In this document: positions 1-8,837 of the stretch, in pieces | Numbering within the stretch: the stretch's first letter is position 1 | Layout: each line of letters starts with the position of its first letter | From: Nitrospirota bacterium | Lineage (GTDB): Bacteria; Nitrospirota; Nitrospiria; Nitrospirales; Nitrospiraceae | Direction of reading: 5' to 3' | Assembly (NCBI GenBank): GCA_016219645.1 | Contig: JACRLR010000016.1 | Span: forward strand, 372,001-436,000 | Length of the DNA: 64,000 nucleotides | The notes under the pieces: generated by a model | Told to the model about the DNA's origin: nothing | Database searches by the model: none | Seen by the model: only the letters and a program-made list of their open reading frames with translations | Translations under genes and position numbers: made by a program

Positions 1-428
1 CGAAAATCGGCTGCGCTCAAACGGCAGCCGTCGATCAAGCTGGCATGGCTCAAACGGTCGGCCAGGACCAATTCGCCTCGCCCGATCAATGCAGGGATAG
101 TTCCGATATTGGCAAGGTAGCCGGAGCTAAAAGTTAGCGCGGCTTCGGTTCCCTTGAATTGTGCCAGAGCGGACTCGAGCTCTTGATGAGGCGGCAACGA
201 GCCTGAGATCAGTCGAGCGGCGCCGGCGCCAGCACCAAACCGTTGTGTCGCCTCGATGGCAGATTGAACCACTTCCGGGTGCATAGCCAACCCCAAATAG
301 TCGTTCGAGGCGAACAGAAGAATCTGGCGTCCTGCCATCTCAACCGACGGACCGGTGCCGGAATGGAGGGGCGTGAGGTGCCGGGTCAGGTGCCGCGCAG
401 CCAGTTCTTGTAGTCGTTGTTCAAGCAT
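1..428 (-). CDS. bioF: 8-amino-7-oxononanoate synthase, 5' part (cut by window edge)
   Basis: Biotin synthesis enzyme, a PLP-dependent alpha-oxoamine synthase that condenses pimeloyl thioester with alanine. Translating the minus strand from ATG at 428 gives about 142 residues with no stop before the edge. Family hallmarks are visible: ASNDYLGLAMHP near residue 45, the GAGAARLISGS glycine/serine stretch near 75, and LADRLSHASLIDGCRLS near 125, which corresponds to the substrate-pocket region. The PLP lysine lies outside the window. A GTG start 9 codons upstream is possible, but family members usually begin close to the chosen ATG. It is divergent from the TPR gene at 579. Confidence 0.9.
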   Translation of the reverse strand, partial: MLEQRLQELAARHLTRHLTPLHSGTGPSVEMAGRQILLFASNDYLGLAMHPEVVQSAIEATQRFGAGAGAARLISGSLPPHQELESALAQFKGTEAALTFSSGYLANIGTIPALIGRGELVLADRLSHASLIDGCRLSAADF

Positions 429-497
429 CAGACGGTGCCAGTCATACACGTGGCGGAGCGAGTGCCTTCTGAGAGTCGACAGGTAGTAGTTGCCTCA

Positions 498-527
498 TTG
501 ACAAATTCGTGACATCCTTAGTATAAG
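498..527 (+). promoter_or_regulatory. sigma-70-type promoter for the TPR gene
   Basis: A perfect TTGACA (498-503) is followed after 18 bases by TATAAG (522-527). It lies about 50 bases upstream of the ATG at 579, in the short divergent gap with bioF. Pattern match only. Confidence 0.6.
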
Positions 528-578
528 CGCGCACACAAATCGAGGAAACAGACCTCACGCTCTCCGACGAATCCATCC

Positions 579-1361
579 ATGAGCTACCGCATCAAGGTCC
601 CGGCGAAAACTCTTCCGGTCGATGAAGCTCATATGCTGAGCTGGCTTGGCCAGACGCTGCATCGATCACAGGGTTATCGACGCCCCCTGTTAGTCGGTTT
701 AGGGGTATTGCTGCTCGCCTCCGCCGTGGTCGGAGGGGTGTTTTATGTTGACCGCCAGGCTGTGCAGAAGGCACAAGACCTAGAGCGGGAGGCGGTGCGC
801 TTTTTGACTGTTCCGTCTGCCGGTGATGCACAGAAGGCCGATCACGCAGTAAAAGAAGCGATCGCGAGGTATCGGCAGATTGCCGATCAATACCCACGTA
901 CCCCGACGGCACCACTCGCCTTGTATCATTTGGGGAATATGTTGGTCCAGACCAATGACCTGAGTGCAGCGATTGAGGCCTATCAACGATTTCTTGCATC
1001 CTATGCATCGAACCCGTCATTCGCCGGGTTGGTACAACAACGCTTGGCGTATGTCTACCTGCTCAAAGGAGATCGGGACCAAGCGATGAAGGCCCTTACC
1101 AGTATTTTGGAATCCCCCGGCACGCTGAACAGGGATCAGGCGTTGTTTGAGCTGGCACGTCTGGAGGAGTCCCAATCGCGCCCTGATGCGGCGGTGGCTC
1201 GGTATCAAGAACTGATCAAGACCTATCCAAACTCTCCTTTCACCAGTGAAGCAACGATTCGAACTAAGATCATTGATGTCAAAAAATCGCAAGAAACAAT
1301 GCCTGCCTCGACATCGACAACCCCGGCTGCGCCGTCCCCAACCGGTAAGAAGAGCCCCTAG
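579..1361 (+). CDS. TPR protein with one N-terminal membrane anchor
   Basis: A protein of 260 residues. A single hydrophobic segment at about residues 36-57 is followed by a large soluble part, so the protein is probably inner-membrane-anchored with a periplasmic C-terminus. Tetratricopeptide-like pairs of helices run from about 90 to 230, for example around APLALYHLGNMLVQTNDLSA and the later RYQELIKTYPNSPFTSEA. This layout resembles YfgM/BamD/YbgF-type envelope proteins that act as protein-docking scaffolds. The C-terminus is low-complexity (T/P/S/K). The start follows a good promoter at 498-527; no strong Shine-Dalgarno is seen. The exact partner is unknown. Confidence 0.8.
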   Translation: MSYRIKVPAKTLPVDEAHMLSWLGQTLHRSQGYRRPLLVGLGVLLLASAVVGGVFYVDRQAVQKAQDLEREAVRFLTVPSAGDAQKADHAVKEAIARYRQIADQYPRTPTAPLALYHLGNMLVQTNDLSAAIEAYQRFLASYASNPSFAGLVQQRLAYVYLLKGDRDQAMKALTSILESPGTLNRDQALFELARLEESQSRPDAAVARYQELIKTYPNSPFTSEATIRTKIIDVKKSQETMPASTSTTPAAPSPTGKKSP

Positions 1362-1393
1362 CGGGATAGCCGTGCGAGTTGGTCGGTCTTGCT

Positions 1394-1431
1394 AACCAGA
1401 TAAACGAGACAAATCTGAAAAACCAAATAAA
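1394..1431. repeat. class A repeat, single arm
   Basis: AACCAGATAAACGAGACAAA-type units match the right arm of the class A hairpins found at 15.8, 21.9, 38.1 and 45.1 kb. No matching left arm is seen here. It lies between two convergent genes. Confidence 0.5.
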
Positions 1432-1467
1432 GGTTTTCTTGGGCTGATGGATCAGGTCGACTTCCGG

Positions 1468-2835
1468 TTAGCGACTGATAACGAGAAAGTCGCCCGGTCG
1501 AATGGTTGGGCTGGAAAGGCTATTCTTCGTTTTGAGCGTGTTGAGCGGGACGCGAAACCGCTTCGATACCTTTCCCAGCGTGTCTCCTGTGCGGACTTTA
1601 TACCAGCGAGAGGGCTCGGCGGTTGCAAACTGAGCCTTGGCCGGTAGAGGCGGAAATTTATAGGTCGGGATCCGGTCAAGCACCTGTTCCACTTTTGCTT
1701 TCGTTCCTACCGGAACCTTCAAGTGATAGGTCTCATCACCAGGGGGTGTCGCGTCTCTCCGCAACTCGGGATTCAAGAGCCGGAGTTCTTCATAAGGAAT
1801 GCCGGTGGCGTTGGAGATCGTGCGAAAATGGACAGGCCTTGTGATGATCGCTTCATCAAACTGATGCGGCTCGGCAGATTCCTGAGAGAAGCCGTATCGA
1901 TCAGGGTTCCTTGCGATAATCGTGGCGGCCATAAATCGCGGCACGTACTCCTTCGTCTCGCGCCGGATCAATCGTGTCTTGGAAATCTCGGAAAAGCTTT
2001 CGGCCTTGGATTTGTGGAGGGCTCGCATCACCTTGCCCTCTCCCGCATTGTAGGCGGCCATTGCAAGCGGCCAGGTCCCGAAGAGGTCGTAGAGATCGCG
2101 GAGGTAGCGTGCCGCAGCGACCGTGGACTTGATGGGGTCCCGACGTTCATCGACATAGTTGTCTATGCGGAGCCCATAGGTCTTGCCCGTACCCTTCATG
2201 AACTGCCAGGGGCCGGTCGCTTTCGCGCGTGAATATGCGTAGGGGTTGAAACCGCTTTCTACCAGCGAAAGATAGACCAGATCACTGGGGAGTTGAAATT
2301 CCGTGAAGATTGTATCGACAAGTGGGCGGTAACGACTAAGCCGGATGAGCCATTGCTCAAAGCGACCACGGATGGATGTATTGAAGTAGTGAATATGGGC
2401 CTGGACCGACGGATCCATCACAATCGGAACATTATAAATCGCAGATTCCGCCTGATTTGTGCCGCTCTTAGAGGAGTTTGGGGTTTGGGCCAGTTCAGCC
2501 GGAGGATTGAAGGCGTCCGAAAACCGAGCCGTAGCCGGTGCATTTTCTGCTGGGTTCAGCTCTAAGAGGTCTTCAGCTCTCGGAACGCTACTAGTTGGAG
2601 TTGTGAGATCACCGATGGCATCTGTAGTCGGGCCTTCGGTATCCAGCGGGACCAGATTTGCGTCGGGGTCGTCTTCAGCCGCTACGTTTTCGTCCACGGG
2701 CGTAGGCGGGACAACGGCAGGGGATTCGGAATAAGTTGCAGCCTGCACCACCATAGTAGGTGTGCAGAAGCTGAACCCCATCCCGATGAAGAGAGCTATT
2801 GAGAGGATGGTGTATCTTGGCCCGAGAGTCAGCAT
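1468..2835 (-). CDS. Membrane-bound lytic transglycosylase (MltD-like) with LysM
   Basis: Cleaves the glycan strands of peptidoglycan in the periplasm. From the chosen ATG (2835) it has 455 residues: a signal peptide within the first ~35, an acidic and proline-rich linker, then an SLT goslin-type lysozyme fold. The catalytic Glu sits in SLVESGFNPYAYS and is followed by the family hallmark ATGPWQFMKGTGKTYGL and AYNAGEGKV. A C-terminal LysM starts at WYKVRTGDTLGKVSKRF. The open frame continues upstream past 3200, but those extra residues do not look like family sequence. ATG 2835 gives a clean signal peptide and has AAGGTG just upstream; ATG 2877 is the alternative. Confidence 0.9.
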   Translation of the reverse strand: MLTLGPRYTILSIALFIGMGFSFCTPTMVVQAATYSESPAVVPPTPVDENVAAEDDPDANLVPLDTEGPTTDAIGDLTTPTSSVPRAEDLLELNPAENAPATARFSDAFNPPAELAQTPNSSKSGTNQAESAIYNVPIVMDPSVQAHIHYFNTSIRGRFEQWLIRLSRYRPLVDTIFTEFQLPSDLVYLSLVESGFNPYAYSRAKATGPWQFMKGTGKTYGLRIDNYVDERRDPIKSTVAAARYLRDLYDLFGTWPLAMAAYNAGEGKVMRALHKSKAESFSEISKTRLIRRETKEYVPRFMAATIIARNPDRYGFSQESAEPHQFDEAIITRPVHFRTISNATGIPYEELRLLNPELRRDATPPGDETYHLKVPVGTKAKVEQVLDRIPTYKFPPLPAKAQFATAEPSRWYKVRTGDTLGKVSKRFRVPLNTLKTKNSLSSPTIRPGDFLVISR

Positions 2836-3147
2836 TGACACCTTGTGGCAATCAGTATCGTGAAAGAGGTTTGTCATGTTCTGTGAGGTTAGACTATCGA
2901 TGGGCTGAGCTCTTGTCAAGAAATCGCAAAAGGAATGGTACCCCTCTTTGGTCGTACAGAGGCTAGGAGCTGTGGTTGCCCTACAAAAATGGTCAATGAA
3001 AGTAGTGCCGGTTCTAACGATCACAAGAGTCTGAAAATACACGTATCTACAGGGTTCTCCGCCTTGACAGCTTTGGGGGGCAATGGTATCGTCCCTCCGT
3101 TCTCTGTGAGATTTTTCACGCTTCATTATGGTTAGGAGGATCAGTCG
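2836..3147. other. Intergenic region with possible promoter
   Basis: About 310 bases between divergent genes. TTGACA at 3064-3069 is followed after 17 bases by TATCGT (3087-3092), a partial -10 match, and could drive the aminotransferase-serA genes. AGGAGG at 3134-3139 is the ribosome binding site for the ATG at 3148. Nothing else was recognised. Confidence 0.4.
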
Positions 3148-4287
3148 ATGTTGAAGCAGTACTTGCTGGCCCCCGGCCCGACACCTGTACCACCAGAGGT
3201 TCTGTTGGCCATGGCGCGGCCCATGTTCCACCATCGTGCCCCTGAATTCGACAAGGTCTTTGCAGATGTCCGTGACGGACTTAAATGGCTGTTCCAAACA
3301 AAAAGCAACGTACTCATGCTGGCGGCTTCCGGTACCGGAGGCATGGAAGGTTCAGTGTCTAATTTTCTTTCTCCCGGTGACAAGGCTCTCACGATCAATG
3401 GGGGAAAATTCGGCGAACGATGGACAAAGCTCTGCAAGACGTTCGGGGCCGAGGTGACTGAAATCAAGGTGGAATGGGGGCGAGCCGTCAATCCTCAAGC
3501 GGTGGCCGATGCGTTGAAAAAAGATCCAGGGATCAAAGCGGTGTATGTGCAAGCGAGTGAAACGTCTACCGGTGTGGCGCATGACGTCAAGGCTCTTGCG
3601 GAGATCGTGAGACACTATAGCGATACCATACTTGTAGTGGATGCGATCACCGCCCTCGGAGTGTTCGACATCAAGACTGATGAGTGGGGGGTCGATGTCG
3701 TGGTCACCGGGTCGCAGAAGGCGCTGATGCTTCCGCCTGGCCTGGCATTTGTGAGCGTGAGCGATAAGGCCTGGAAATTGGCAGAAAAGGTAAAGAACAC
3801 GGCCTTCTATTTCAATTTCAAGAAAGAACAGGAGAATCAGCTGAAGAATCAGACAGCCTATACACCGGGCGTGTCTCTCATCGTCGGTTTGCAGGAAGTC
3901 CTGAAGATGATGAAGGCGGAGGGGCTTGCGGGGCTCTTCGGTCGCCAGGCCATACTTGCGAAGGCGATGCGCGAAGGGATACAGGGCGCCGGTTTGGCGT
4001 TGTTTCCCAAAGAGTCGCCCAGCGATGCCCTCACGGCTATTTCAGCGCCGGAAGGGGTTGACGGCCAGGCCATCTATAAAAACTTGCGCGTTCAGTACGG
4101 TATTACCGCGGCCGGTGGGCAAGACCATTTGAAGGGTAAAATTTTCCGGCTTTCTCACATGGGCTACATGGACCGGTTCGATATCATCATGGCGGTTGCA
4201 GCTGTCGAAATGGTGCTCAAAGGGTTGGGCCATCCTGTGAAACTTGGCAGCGGTGTCGCGAAGGCGCAGGAAATTCTAATGGCCTAG
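3148..4287 (+). CDS. Class-V aminotransferase (serine/alanine-glyoxylate type)
   Basis: PLP enzyme of 379 residues from the serine-pyruvate / alanine-glyoxylate aminotransferase family, starting with the typical LLAPGPTPVPPEV. The cofactor-binding Asp is D165 in VVDAITALG and the Schiff-base lysine is K191 in TGSQKALMLPPGL. SGTGGMEG (about 61-68) is the phosphate-binding loop. A strong AGGAGG lies 8 bases before the ATG. serA begins 41 bases after the stop, so the pair probably makes serine: SerA oxidises 3-phosphoglycerate and this enzyme may act as the transaminase. Direct phosphoserine activity is inference; glyoxylate/serine exchange is the alternative. Confidence 0.88.
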   Translation: MLKQYLLAPGPTPVPPEVLLAMARPMFHHRAPEFDKVFADVRDGLKWLFQTKSNVLMLAASGTGGMEGSVSNFLSPGDKALTINGGKFGERWTKLCKTFGAEVTEIKVEWGRAVNPQAVADALKKDPGIKAVYVQASETSTGVAHDVKALAEIVRHYSDTILVVDAITALGVFDIKTDEWGVDVVVTGSQKALMLPPGLAFVSVSDKAWKLAEKVKNTAFYFNFKKEQENQLKNQTAYTPGVSLIVGLQEVLKMMKAEGLAGLFGRQAILAKAMREGIQGAGLALFPKESPSDALTAISAPEGVDGQAIYKNLRVQYGITAAGGQDHLKGKIFRLSHMGYMDRFDIIMAVAAVEMVLKGLGHPVKLGSGVAKAQEILMA

Positions 4288-4328
4288 GGGTGGCGTCTCA
4301 AAGCTCTTACGATGATAAGGCAGGCACA

Positions 4329-5918
4329 ATGGGCATGAAAATTCTCATCAGCGATAGTTTGTCAAAGCAGGGCGTGGAACTGTTGGAGAAGGCTGGATTC
4401 ACCGTGGTTGTGAAATCCAAGATGCCGAAGGACGAGCTGTTCAGGGAAATCAAGGACGCAGATGGACTGATCGTACGGTCCGGCACCAAGGTGACGGAAG
4501 AACTGATTGCGGTGGCCGAGAAGTTGAAAGTCGTCGGGCGAGCCGGGTCAGGGCTGGATAATGTCGATACTCCTGCGGCTACCCGTCGGGGCATCGTGGT
4601 CATGAATACGCCGGGCGGAAATACGGTCACGACAGCTGAACACACGATGTCGATGATCTGTGCGATGAGCCGAAGGATCCCCCAGGCGACGGCCTCGGTC
4701 AAGGCAGGCAAGTGGGAAAAAGACAAGTTCATGGGAGTTGAACTCTATAATAAGGTGCTTGGTATTGTCGGTGTAGGGCAGATCGGCAGCCATCTGACGA
4801 AGCTAGCACAGGGAATCGGCATGAGCGTGATCGCCTACGATCCCTATTTGGCCGAAGAGCGCGCAGAGAAGATGGGCGTCAATATGATGCCGTTGGCTGA
4901 ACTCTTCACGCGCGCCGATATCATCTCTGTCCACACGCCCTTGACGCCTGAGACCAAGGGCCTGATCAATGCGCAAATGATCTCGACGATGAAGCCGGGT
5001 GTCATGATTGTAAATTGTGCCCGCGGGGGAATTATTCACGAGGGAGATCTGTTTGAAGCGTTGAAGGTCAAGCGCGTGGCCGCCGCCGCATTCGACGTGT
5101 TTGAAGAAGAGCCAGTAAAGGCGGACCATCCGTTGTTGACCTTGGACAACTTTATTTGTACGCCGCACATTGGAGCTCAGACGACTGAGGCGCAAGAGAA
5201 TGTGGCCATCGGGATTGCGGAGCAGATCGTCGACTATTTCACGAAAGGTATTGCCAGGGGAGCGGTCAATATTCCGTCTGTCTCTCCGGAGCTATTGCCG
5301 AGGCTTCAGCCCTATCTGTCATTAGCCGAGCAGCTTGGGAAGATGCAAACTCAGTTGTGCGAAGGCGGGATTGAACGAGTGACCGTAGAGTACAGCGGAG
5401 AGGTGGCAAGTTTGTCAATCGCGCCACTCACAATCGCCGTACTGAAGGGATTGCTGACACCGGTGATGGAATCGCCTGTGAACTATGTGAATGCGCCGAT
5501 TGTTGCGAAAGAACGTGGTATTGAAGTGAAGGAAGTAAAGAGTTCCGATGCGGGAGATTTTACCAGCTTAATCCGTGTACAAGTGGAGGCTGGGAAGAAG
5601 TCGCACCAGGTGGCCGGCACGCTGTATCACAAGAAAGACCCGCGCGTTGTCCAGATCGATCAGTTCAAAGTTGAGGTTGTGCCGGAAGGACACATGCTCC
5701 TGATTCTAAACATTGATCGCCCGGGTGTGATCGGGATGGTGGGGAAGGTACTCGGCGACAGCCAGATCAACATCGTCCGGATGCAATGCGCGCTCGAGAA
5801 GCGGGGAGGGAACGCGTTGCTCATCATTGGATCCGATGCGATCTTTCCTGAGGCGGTGCTTGAGGCGATCAAATCCAGCAGGGATATTCTTTCAGTCAAA
5901 GTCGCGGTTCTGTCTTAA
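4329..5918 (+). CDS. serA: D-3-phosphoglycerate dehydrogenase
   Basis: First step of serine synthesis, NAD-dependent oxidation of 3-phosphoglycerate. The 529 residues fit the long form of the enzyme. The Rossmann motif is GIVGVGQIGSH (about 145-154). The catalytic Arg is in NCARGGI, the Glu in FEEEP and the His in CTPHIGAQTTEAQ. An intervening ASB domain (about 325-440) and a C-terminal ACT domain starting near HMLLILNIDRPGVIGMVG would bind serine for feedback control. The frame extends to a GTG at 4290, but ATG 4329 has AAGG eight bases upstream and matches the family start MGMKILISD. Confidence 0.95.
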   Translation: MGMKILISDSLSKQGVELLEKAGFTVVVKSKMPKDELFREIKDADGLIVRSGTKVTEELIAVAEKLKVVGRAGSGLDNVDTPAATRRGIVVMNTPGGNTVTTAEHTMSMICAMSRRIPQATASVKAGKWEKDKFMGVELYNKVLGIVGVGQIGSHLTKLAQGIGMSVIAYDPYLAEERAEKMGVNMMPLAELFTRADIISVHTPLTPETKGLINAQMISTMKPGVMIVNCARGGIIHEGDLFEALKVKRVAAAAFDVFEEEPVKADHPLLTLDNFICTPHIGAQTTEAQENVAIGIAEQIVDYFTKGIARGAVNIPSVSPELLPRLQPYLSLAEQLGKMQTQLCEGGIERVTVEYSGEVASLSIAPLTIAVLKGLLTPVMESPVNYVNAPIVAKERGIEVKEVKSSDAGDFTSLIRVQVEAGKKSHQVAGTLYHKKDPRVVQIDQFKVEVVPEGHMLLILNIDRPGVIGMVGKVLGDSQINIVRMQCALEKRGGNALLIIGSDAIFPEAVLEAIKSSRDILSVKVAVLS

Positions 5919-5946
5919 TTCCCCGCGCCAATCCATCAGGTCCGCC

Positions 5947-7353
5947 ATGGTCTCCGCTCCTCCGAAGCCACGCATTCCTTCGGGACAGGCCGCATCGTCT
6001 CGCGAGCGCTCGCTTGTCCCTGTAGGCATGGCGACGATTCTTCCTCATGCGGCGAAGCAGGTCCGCCGCCTTGAAGAAGACTTGCTCTCTCATATCAACT
6101 GTTGGGGCTACGACGAGATTATTCTTCCCACGTTTGAATACCTCGATGTGTTAGCTCCAGGGCTTGAGCCGGAACTAATCGAGCAGTGCTATCAATTCGT
6201 CGATCGTACGACGGGCCGCACGTTGCTTCTCCGTCCGGATGCCACGGCGCAAATCGCCAGAACGGTTGCGATGGGGCTTACGGGGACGATGTTGCCGTTG
6301 CGGCTCTCGTATCGAACGTCTGTTTTCCGCTACGAACGAGAACACGCCGGGCGCGGCAGGGAAATTTTTCAGGTCGGAGCCGAGCTTATCGGCCTCGACG
6401 ACGTGACGAGTGACAGTGAAGTGATCGGTCTGATGATCGAATGTCTCCAGAGAATTGGTCTCCAGTCCTTTAAAGTGTCGCTGGGGCATGTGGGATTTAT
6501 TAAGGGGCTTCTGCTGCGATCGGGATTGTCGGCGCTAGGGCAGAAATTGGCTGAGCAGGCGGCGGCACGGAAAGACCTCCCGAGGCTAGAAGAGGTTCTT
6601 GCGAGCGAGCGTATCTCTAAGGCCGCAGCACGGGCCATCCGGGAAGCGCCTGAACTGTATGGTCAAGAGGAAGTCTTGTCACGCGGTCTGGTCCTCGCGG
6701 CCGGCGATCTGTCATTAGCCGCTCCGCTCGAACGGCTGGGTCAGGTGTATCGTTTGCTTTGTGCGGCAGGGCATCGGGATTCATTGCTTCTGGATCTCGG
6801 AGAATTCCGCGGGTTCGATTATTATGATGGAATTGTCTTTGATGTGTTTGCCGCAGGGGTTGGAGCGGAGTTGGGCGGCGGAGGACGATACGATCATCTG
6901 ATCGGTCGATTTGGGCGGCCACTGCCCTCAACCGGGTTTGGCTTAGATGTCGACCGGCTTTTCCGCACCGTGGAGTTTCTTGATGAGCGATCAGTCTCGG
7001 CGAGAGTGGATTATCTTGTCGCGGCGCCGGCTCGGGCTACCCGGTTGTTGGCGGAGTCCGCAGTGCAGTTGCGTCGGACTGGATCACGAGTGGTGCAGCA
7101 GATTGTGAAAGGGAACGACGCGGCCCTTATTGCTGCCGCTGTGGCGGCAGGGTCAGCCCAGCAGGCAGCAGCCGTTGTCGTGGTCGGTGCACCAGGGATA
7201 GACCATGATGACGTACTGGTAGTCGAATCCCTCCCTGTCCACATGCCTGGCCGTCGCAGAGGGAAGATGGGCTTTCCTGCGAAGAAGATGGCGTTTGCGG
7301 ATCTGGTGGCCGTGGCTCGTCGGTCTCATCGGCAGGCAAAGGAACAGTCATGA
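5947..7353 (+). CDS. hisZ: ATP phosphoribosyltransferase regulatory subunit (HisZ)
   Basis: HisRS-like paralogue that activates the short form of HisG in the first step of histidine synthesis. Class-II synthetase motif 2 is visible as YRTSVFRYEREHAGRGREIFQVG (split over about 122-144). A relaxed histidine-A motif, GFDYYDGIVFDVF, is followed by ELGGGGRYDHLIGRFG. There is no anticodon-binding domain of the normal HisRS kind. At 468 residues it is longer than most HisZ because of a C-terminal extension. The upstream frame overlaps serA; ATG 5947 avoids this. dnaB overlaps its stop by four bases. hisG is not in the window. Confidence 0.85.
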   Translation: MVSAPPKPRIPSGQAASSRERSLVPVGMATILPHAAKQVRRLEEDLLSHINCWGYDEIILPTFEYLDVLAPGLEPELIEQCYQFVDRTTGRTLLLRPDATAQIARTVAMGLTGTMLPLRLSYRTSVFRYEREHAGRGREIFQVGAELIGLDDVTSDSEVIGLMIECLQRIGLQSFKVSLGHVGFIKGLLLRSGLSALGQKLAEQAAARKDLPRLEEVLASERISKAAARAIREAPELYGQEEVLSRGLVLAAGDLSLAAPLERLGQVYRLLCAAGHRDSLLLDLGEFRGFDYYDGIVFDVFAAGVGAELGGGGRYDHLIGRFGRPLPSTGFGLDVDRLFRTVEFLDERSVSARVDYLVAAPARATRLLAESAVQLRRTGSRVVQQIVKGNDAALIAAAVAAGSAQQAAAVVVVGAPGIDHDDVLVVESLPVHMPGRRRGKMGFPAKKMAFADLVAVARRSHRQAKEQS

Positions 7354-8705
7354 AATCCATGTCGGCCGCCGATCTATCCCAGCCCAAATTACCCCCTCAG
7401 AATCTGGAGGCCGAGCAATCGGTCCTTGGCGCAGTGCTTCTTGACAATAGCGCGATGGCAAAGGCGATGGAATTGCTGGTCGAGGAGAACTTCTACCGCA
7501 CGTCGCATCGGAAAATTTATCGTGCGATGCTGGAGTTGTCGGAGGTCGGAGAAGTCATCGATCAGATCACATTGACGGAACGGCTGAAGGCGCAGGGTGA
7601 AATCGAGGCGATCGGGGGAGCAGCCTATCTGGCGGAACTCGTGCAGAGCGTGGCCAGCTCCGCCAATATTCGTTACCACTGCAAGATCGTGCGGGACAAG
7701 GCATTGCTGCGGGAGCTCATCCATTCTTCCACAGAGGTTCTCACGCGCGGGTACGAAGGCACCTCTTCAGTTGACGACCTGCTCGATTTCGCAGAACGGT
7801 CGGTATTCAGCATCGTCCAAGGCAAACTGGATCGGTCGTTCACTCCCCTTAACTCCATCATTAAAGAAAGCCTCGATCTCGTCGATAAACTGTCGAAGCG
7901 AAAAGAACATATCACTGGTGTGCCCACCGGCTTTTATGATCTCGACGATATCACCGCCGGGCTCCAGCCTTCCGATCTCGTGGTGATCGCGGGGCGGCCC
8001 AGCATGGGGAAGACGAGCCTGGCGTTGGGGATGGCTGTACATGCCGCCATCCACGCAGGCAGCGTGGTCGGAATTTTTAGTCTGGAAATGTCGAAGCCGC
8101 AGATTGTCCTCCGTATGCTGAGTTCGGAAGCACGGGTCGATTCACACGGCCTTCGGACAGGCAAGCTTCAGAAAGAGGACTGGTGGCGTCTTGCGGAAGC
8201 GGCAGGCCGACTGGAACAAGCGCCGATCTATATCGATGATACAGGAGGCATCACCGTACAGCAAATGCGGGGTAAGGCGCGCCGGCTGAAAGCCGAGCGT
8301 GGGTTGGATCTTTTGATCGTCGACTATCTCCAGCTGATGCAGGGACGGAGCGATTCGGAGTCCCGCCAGCAAGAAATCTCTGATATTTCACGCTCGCTAA
8401 AAGCCCTGGCCAAGGAGCTTAACGTGCCGGTCGTCGCGTTGTCGCAGCTCAGTCGTGCGGTAGAGGCCAGGAAGCCACCGGTTCCGATGCTGGCTGACCT
8501 CCGCGAGAGCGGCGCGATCGAGCAAGATGCAGATGTCGTTATGTTCATATACCGCGAAGAGGTGTATGACCAAAACTCAGAACGGAAAGGCATTGCCGAT
8601 ATTCTCGTGAGCAAACACCGCAACGGGCCTATTGGGAAGAGGGAACTCTTTTTCCACGACCGTTTCGCGAAGTTCGAAAGCCTCGACAAACACGAAGTCG
8701 TTTGA
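7350..8705 (+). CDS. dnaB: Replicative DNA helicase DnaB
   Basis: Hexameric 5'-3' helicase of the replication fork, 451 residues. The N-terminal domain (about 15-120) begins with the family signature PPQNLEAEQSVLGAVLLDN. The RecA-like ATPase domain has Walker A AGRPSMGKTSLALG (about 214-227), Walker B LLIVDYLQLM, and the Q/arginine-finger region LSQLSRAVEARKP followed by LADLRESGAIEQDADVV. No intein is present. Its ATG overlaps the hisZ stop as ATGA, so the two are probably translationally coupled, an unusual pairing of histidine synthesis and replication genes. Confidence 0.97.
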   Translation: MKSMSAADLSQPKLPPQNLEAEQSVLGAVLLDNSAMAKAMELLVEENFYRTSHRKIYRAMLELSEVGEVIDQITLTERLKAQGEIEAIGGAAYLAELVQSVASSANIRYHCKIVRDKALLRELIHSSTEVLTRGYEGTSSVDDLLDFAERSVFSIVQGKLDRSFTPLNSIIKESLDLVDKLSKRKEHITGVPTGFYDLDDITAGLQPSDLVVIAGRPSMGKTSLALGMAVHAAIHAGSVVGIFSLEMSKPQIVLRMLSSEARVDSHGLRTGKLQKEDWWRLAEAAGRLEQAPIYIDDTGGITVQQMRGKARRLKAERGLDLLIVDYLQLMQGRSDSESRQQEISDISRSLKALAKELNVPVVALSQLSRAVEARKPPVPMLADLRESGAIEQDADVVMFIYREEVYDQNSERKGIADILVSKHRNGPIGKRELFFHDRFAKFESLDKHEVV

Positions 8706-8744
8706 CCCTGCCCAAACCCCTTTCGTATAATCTTTCAGAGCTCG

Positions 8745-8811
8745 CAGGTAGATAGGCTGAAGGCTTTTAGCCTTCGGTCTTCAGCCTATCTACCTGACCT
8801 GAGCAGTTACT
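8745..8811. repeat. class D palindrome, terminator-like
   Basis: Perfect 18-base arms at 8745-8762 and 8779-8796 (core AGGCTGAAG) enclose a 16-base loop that itself contains a smaller GAAGGC/GCCTTC palindrome. It is followed by GAGCAGTTAC. The same core and tail recur at 16957-17010. It lies just after dnaB and could terminate transcription, although no long T run follows. Confidence 0.75.
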
Positions 8812-8837
8812 CTAAATCCACCAAGAGGATCGTGCGA

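Noticed and set aside
1723-2232. Plus-strand frame of 169 codons inside the transglycosylase gene
   Set aside because: Antisense shadow with no own start signal or domain.
2836-3297. N-terminal extension of the lytic transglycosylase to 609 residues
   Set aside because: The extra ~150 residues show no family sequence, run through the promoter region and overlap the aminotransferase gene; the signal peptide starts at 2835.
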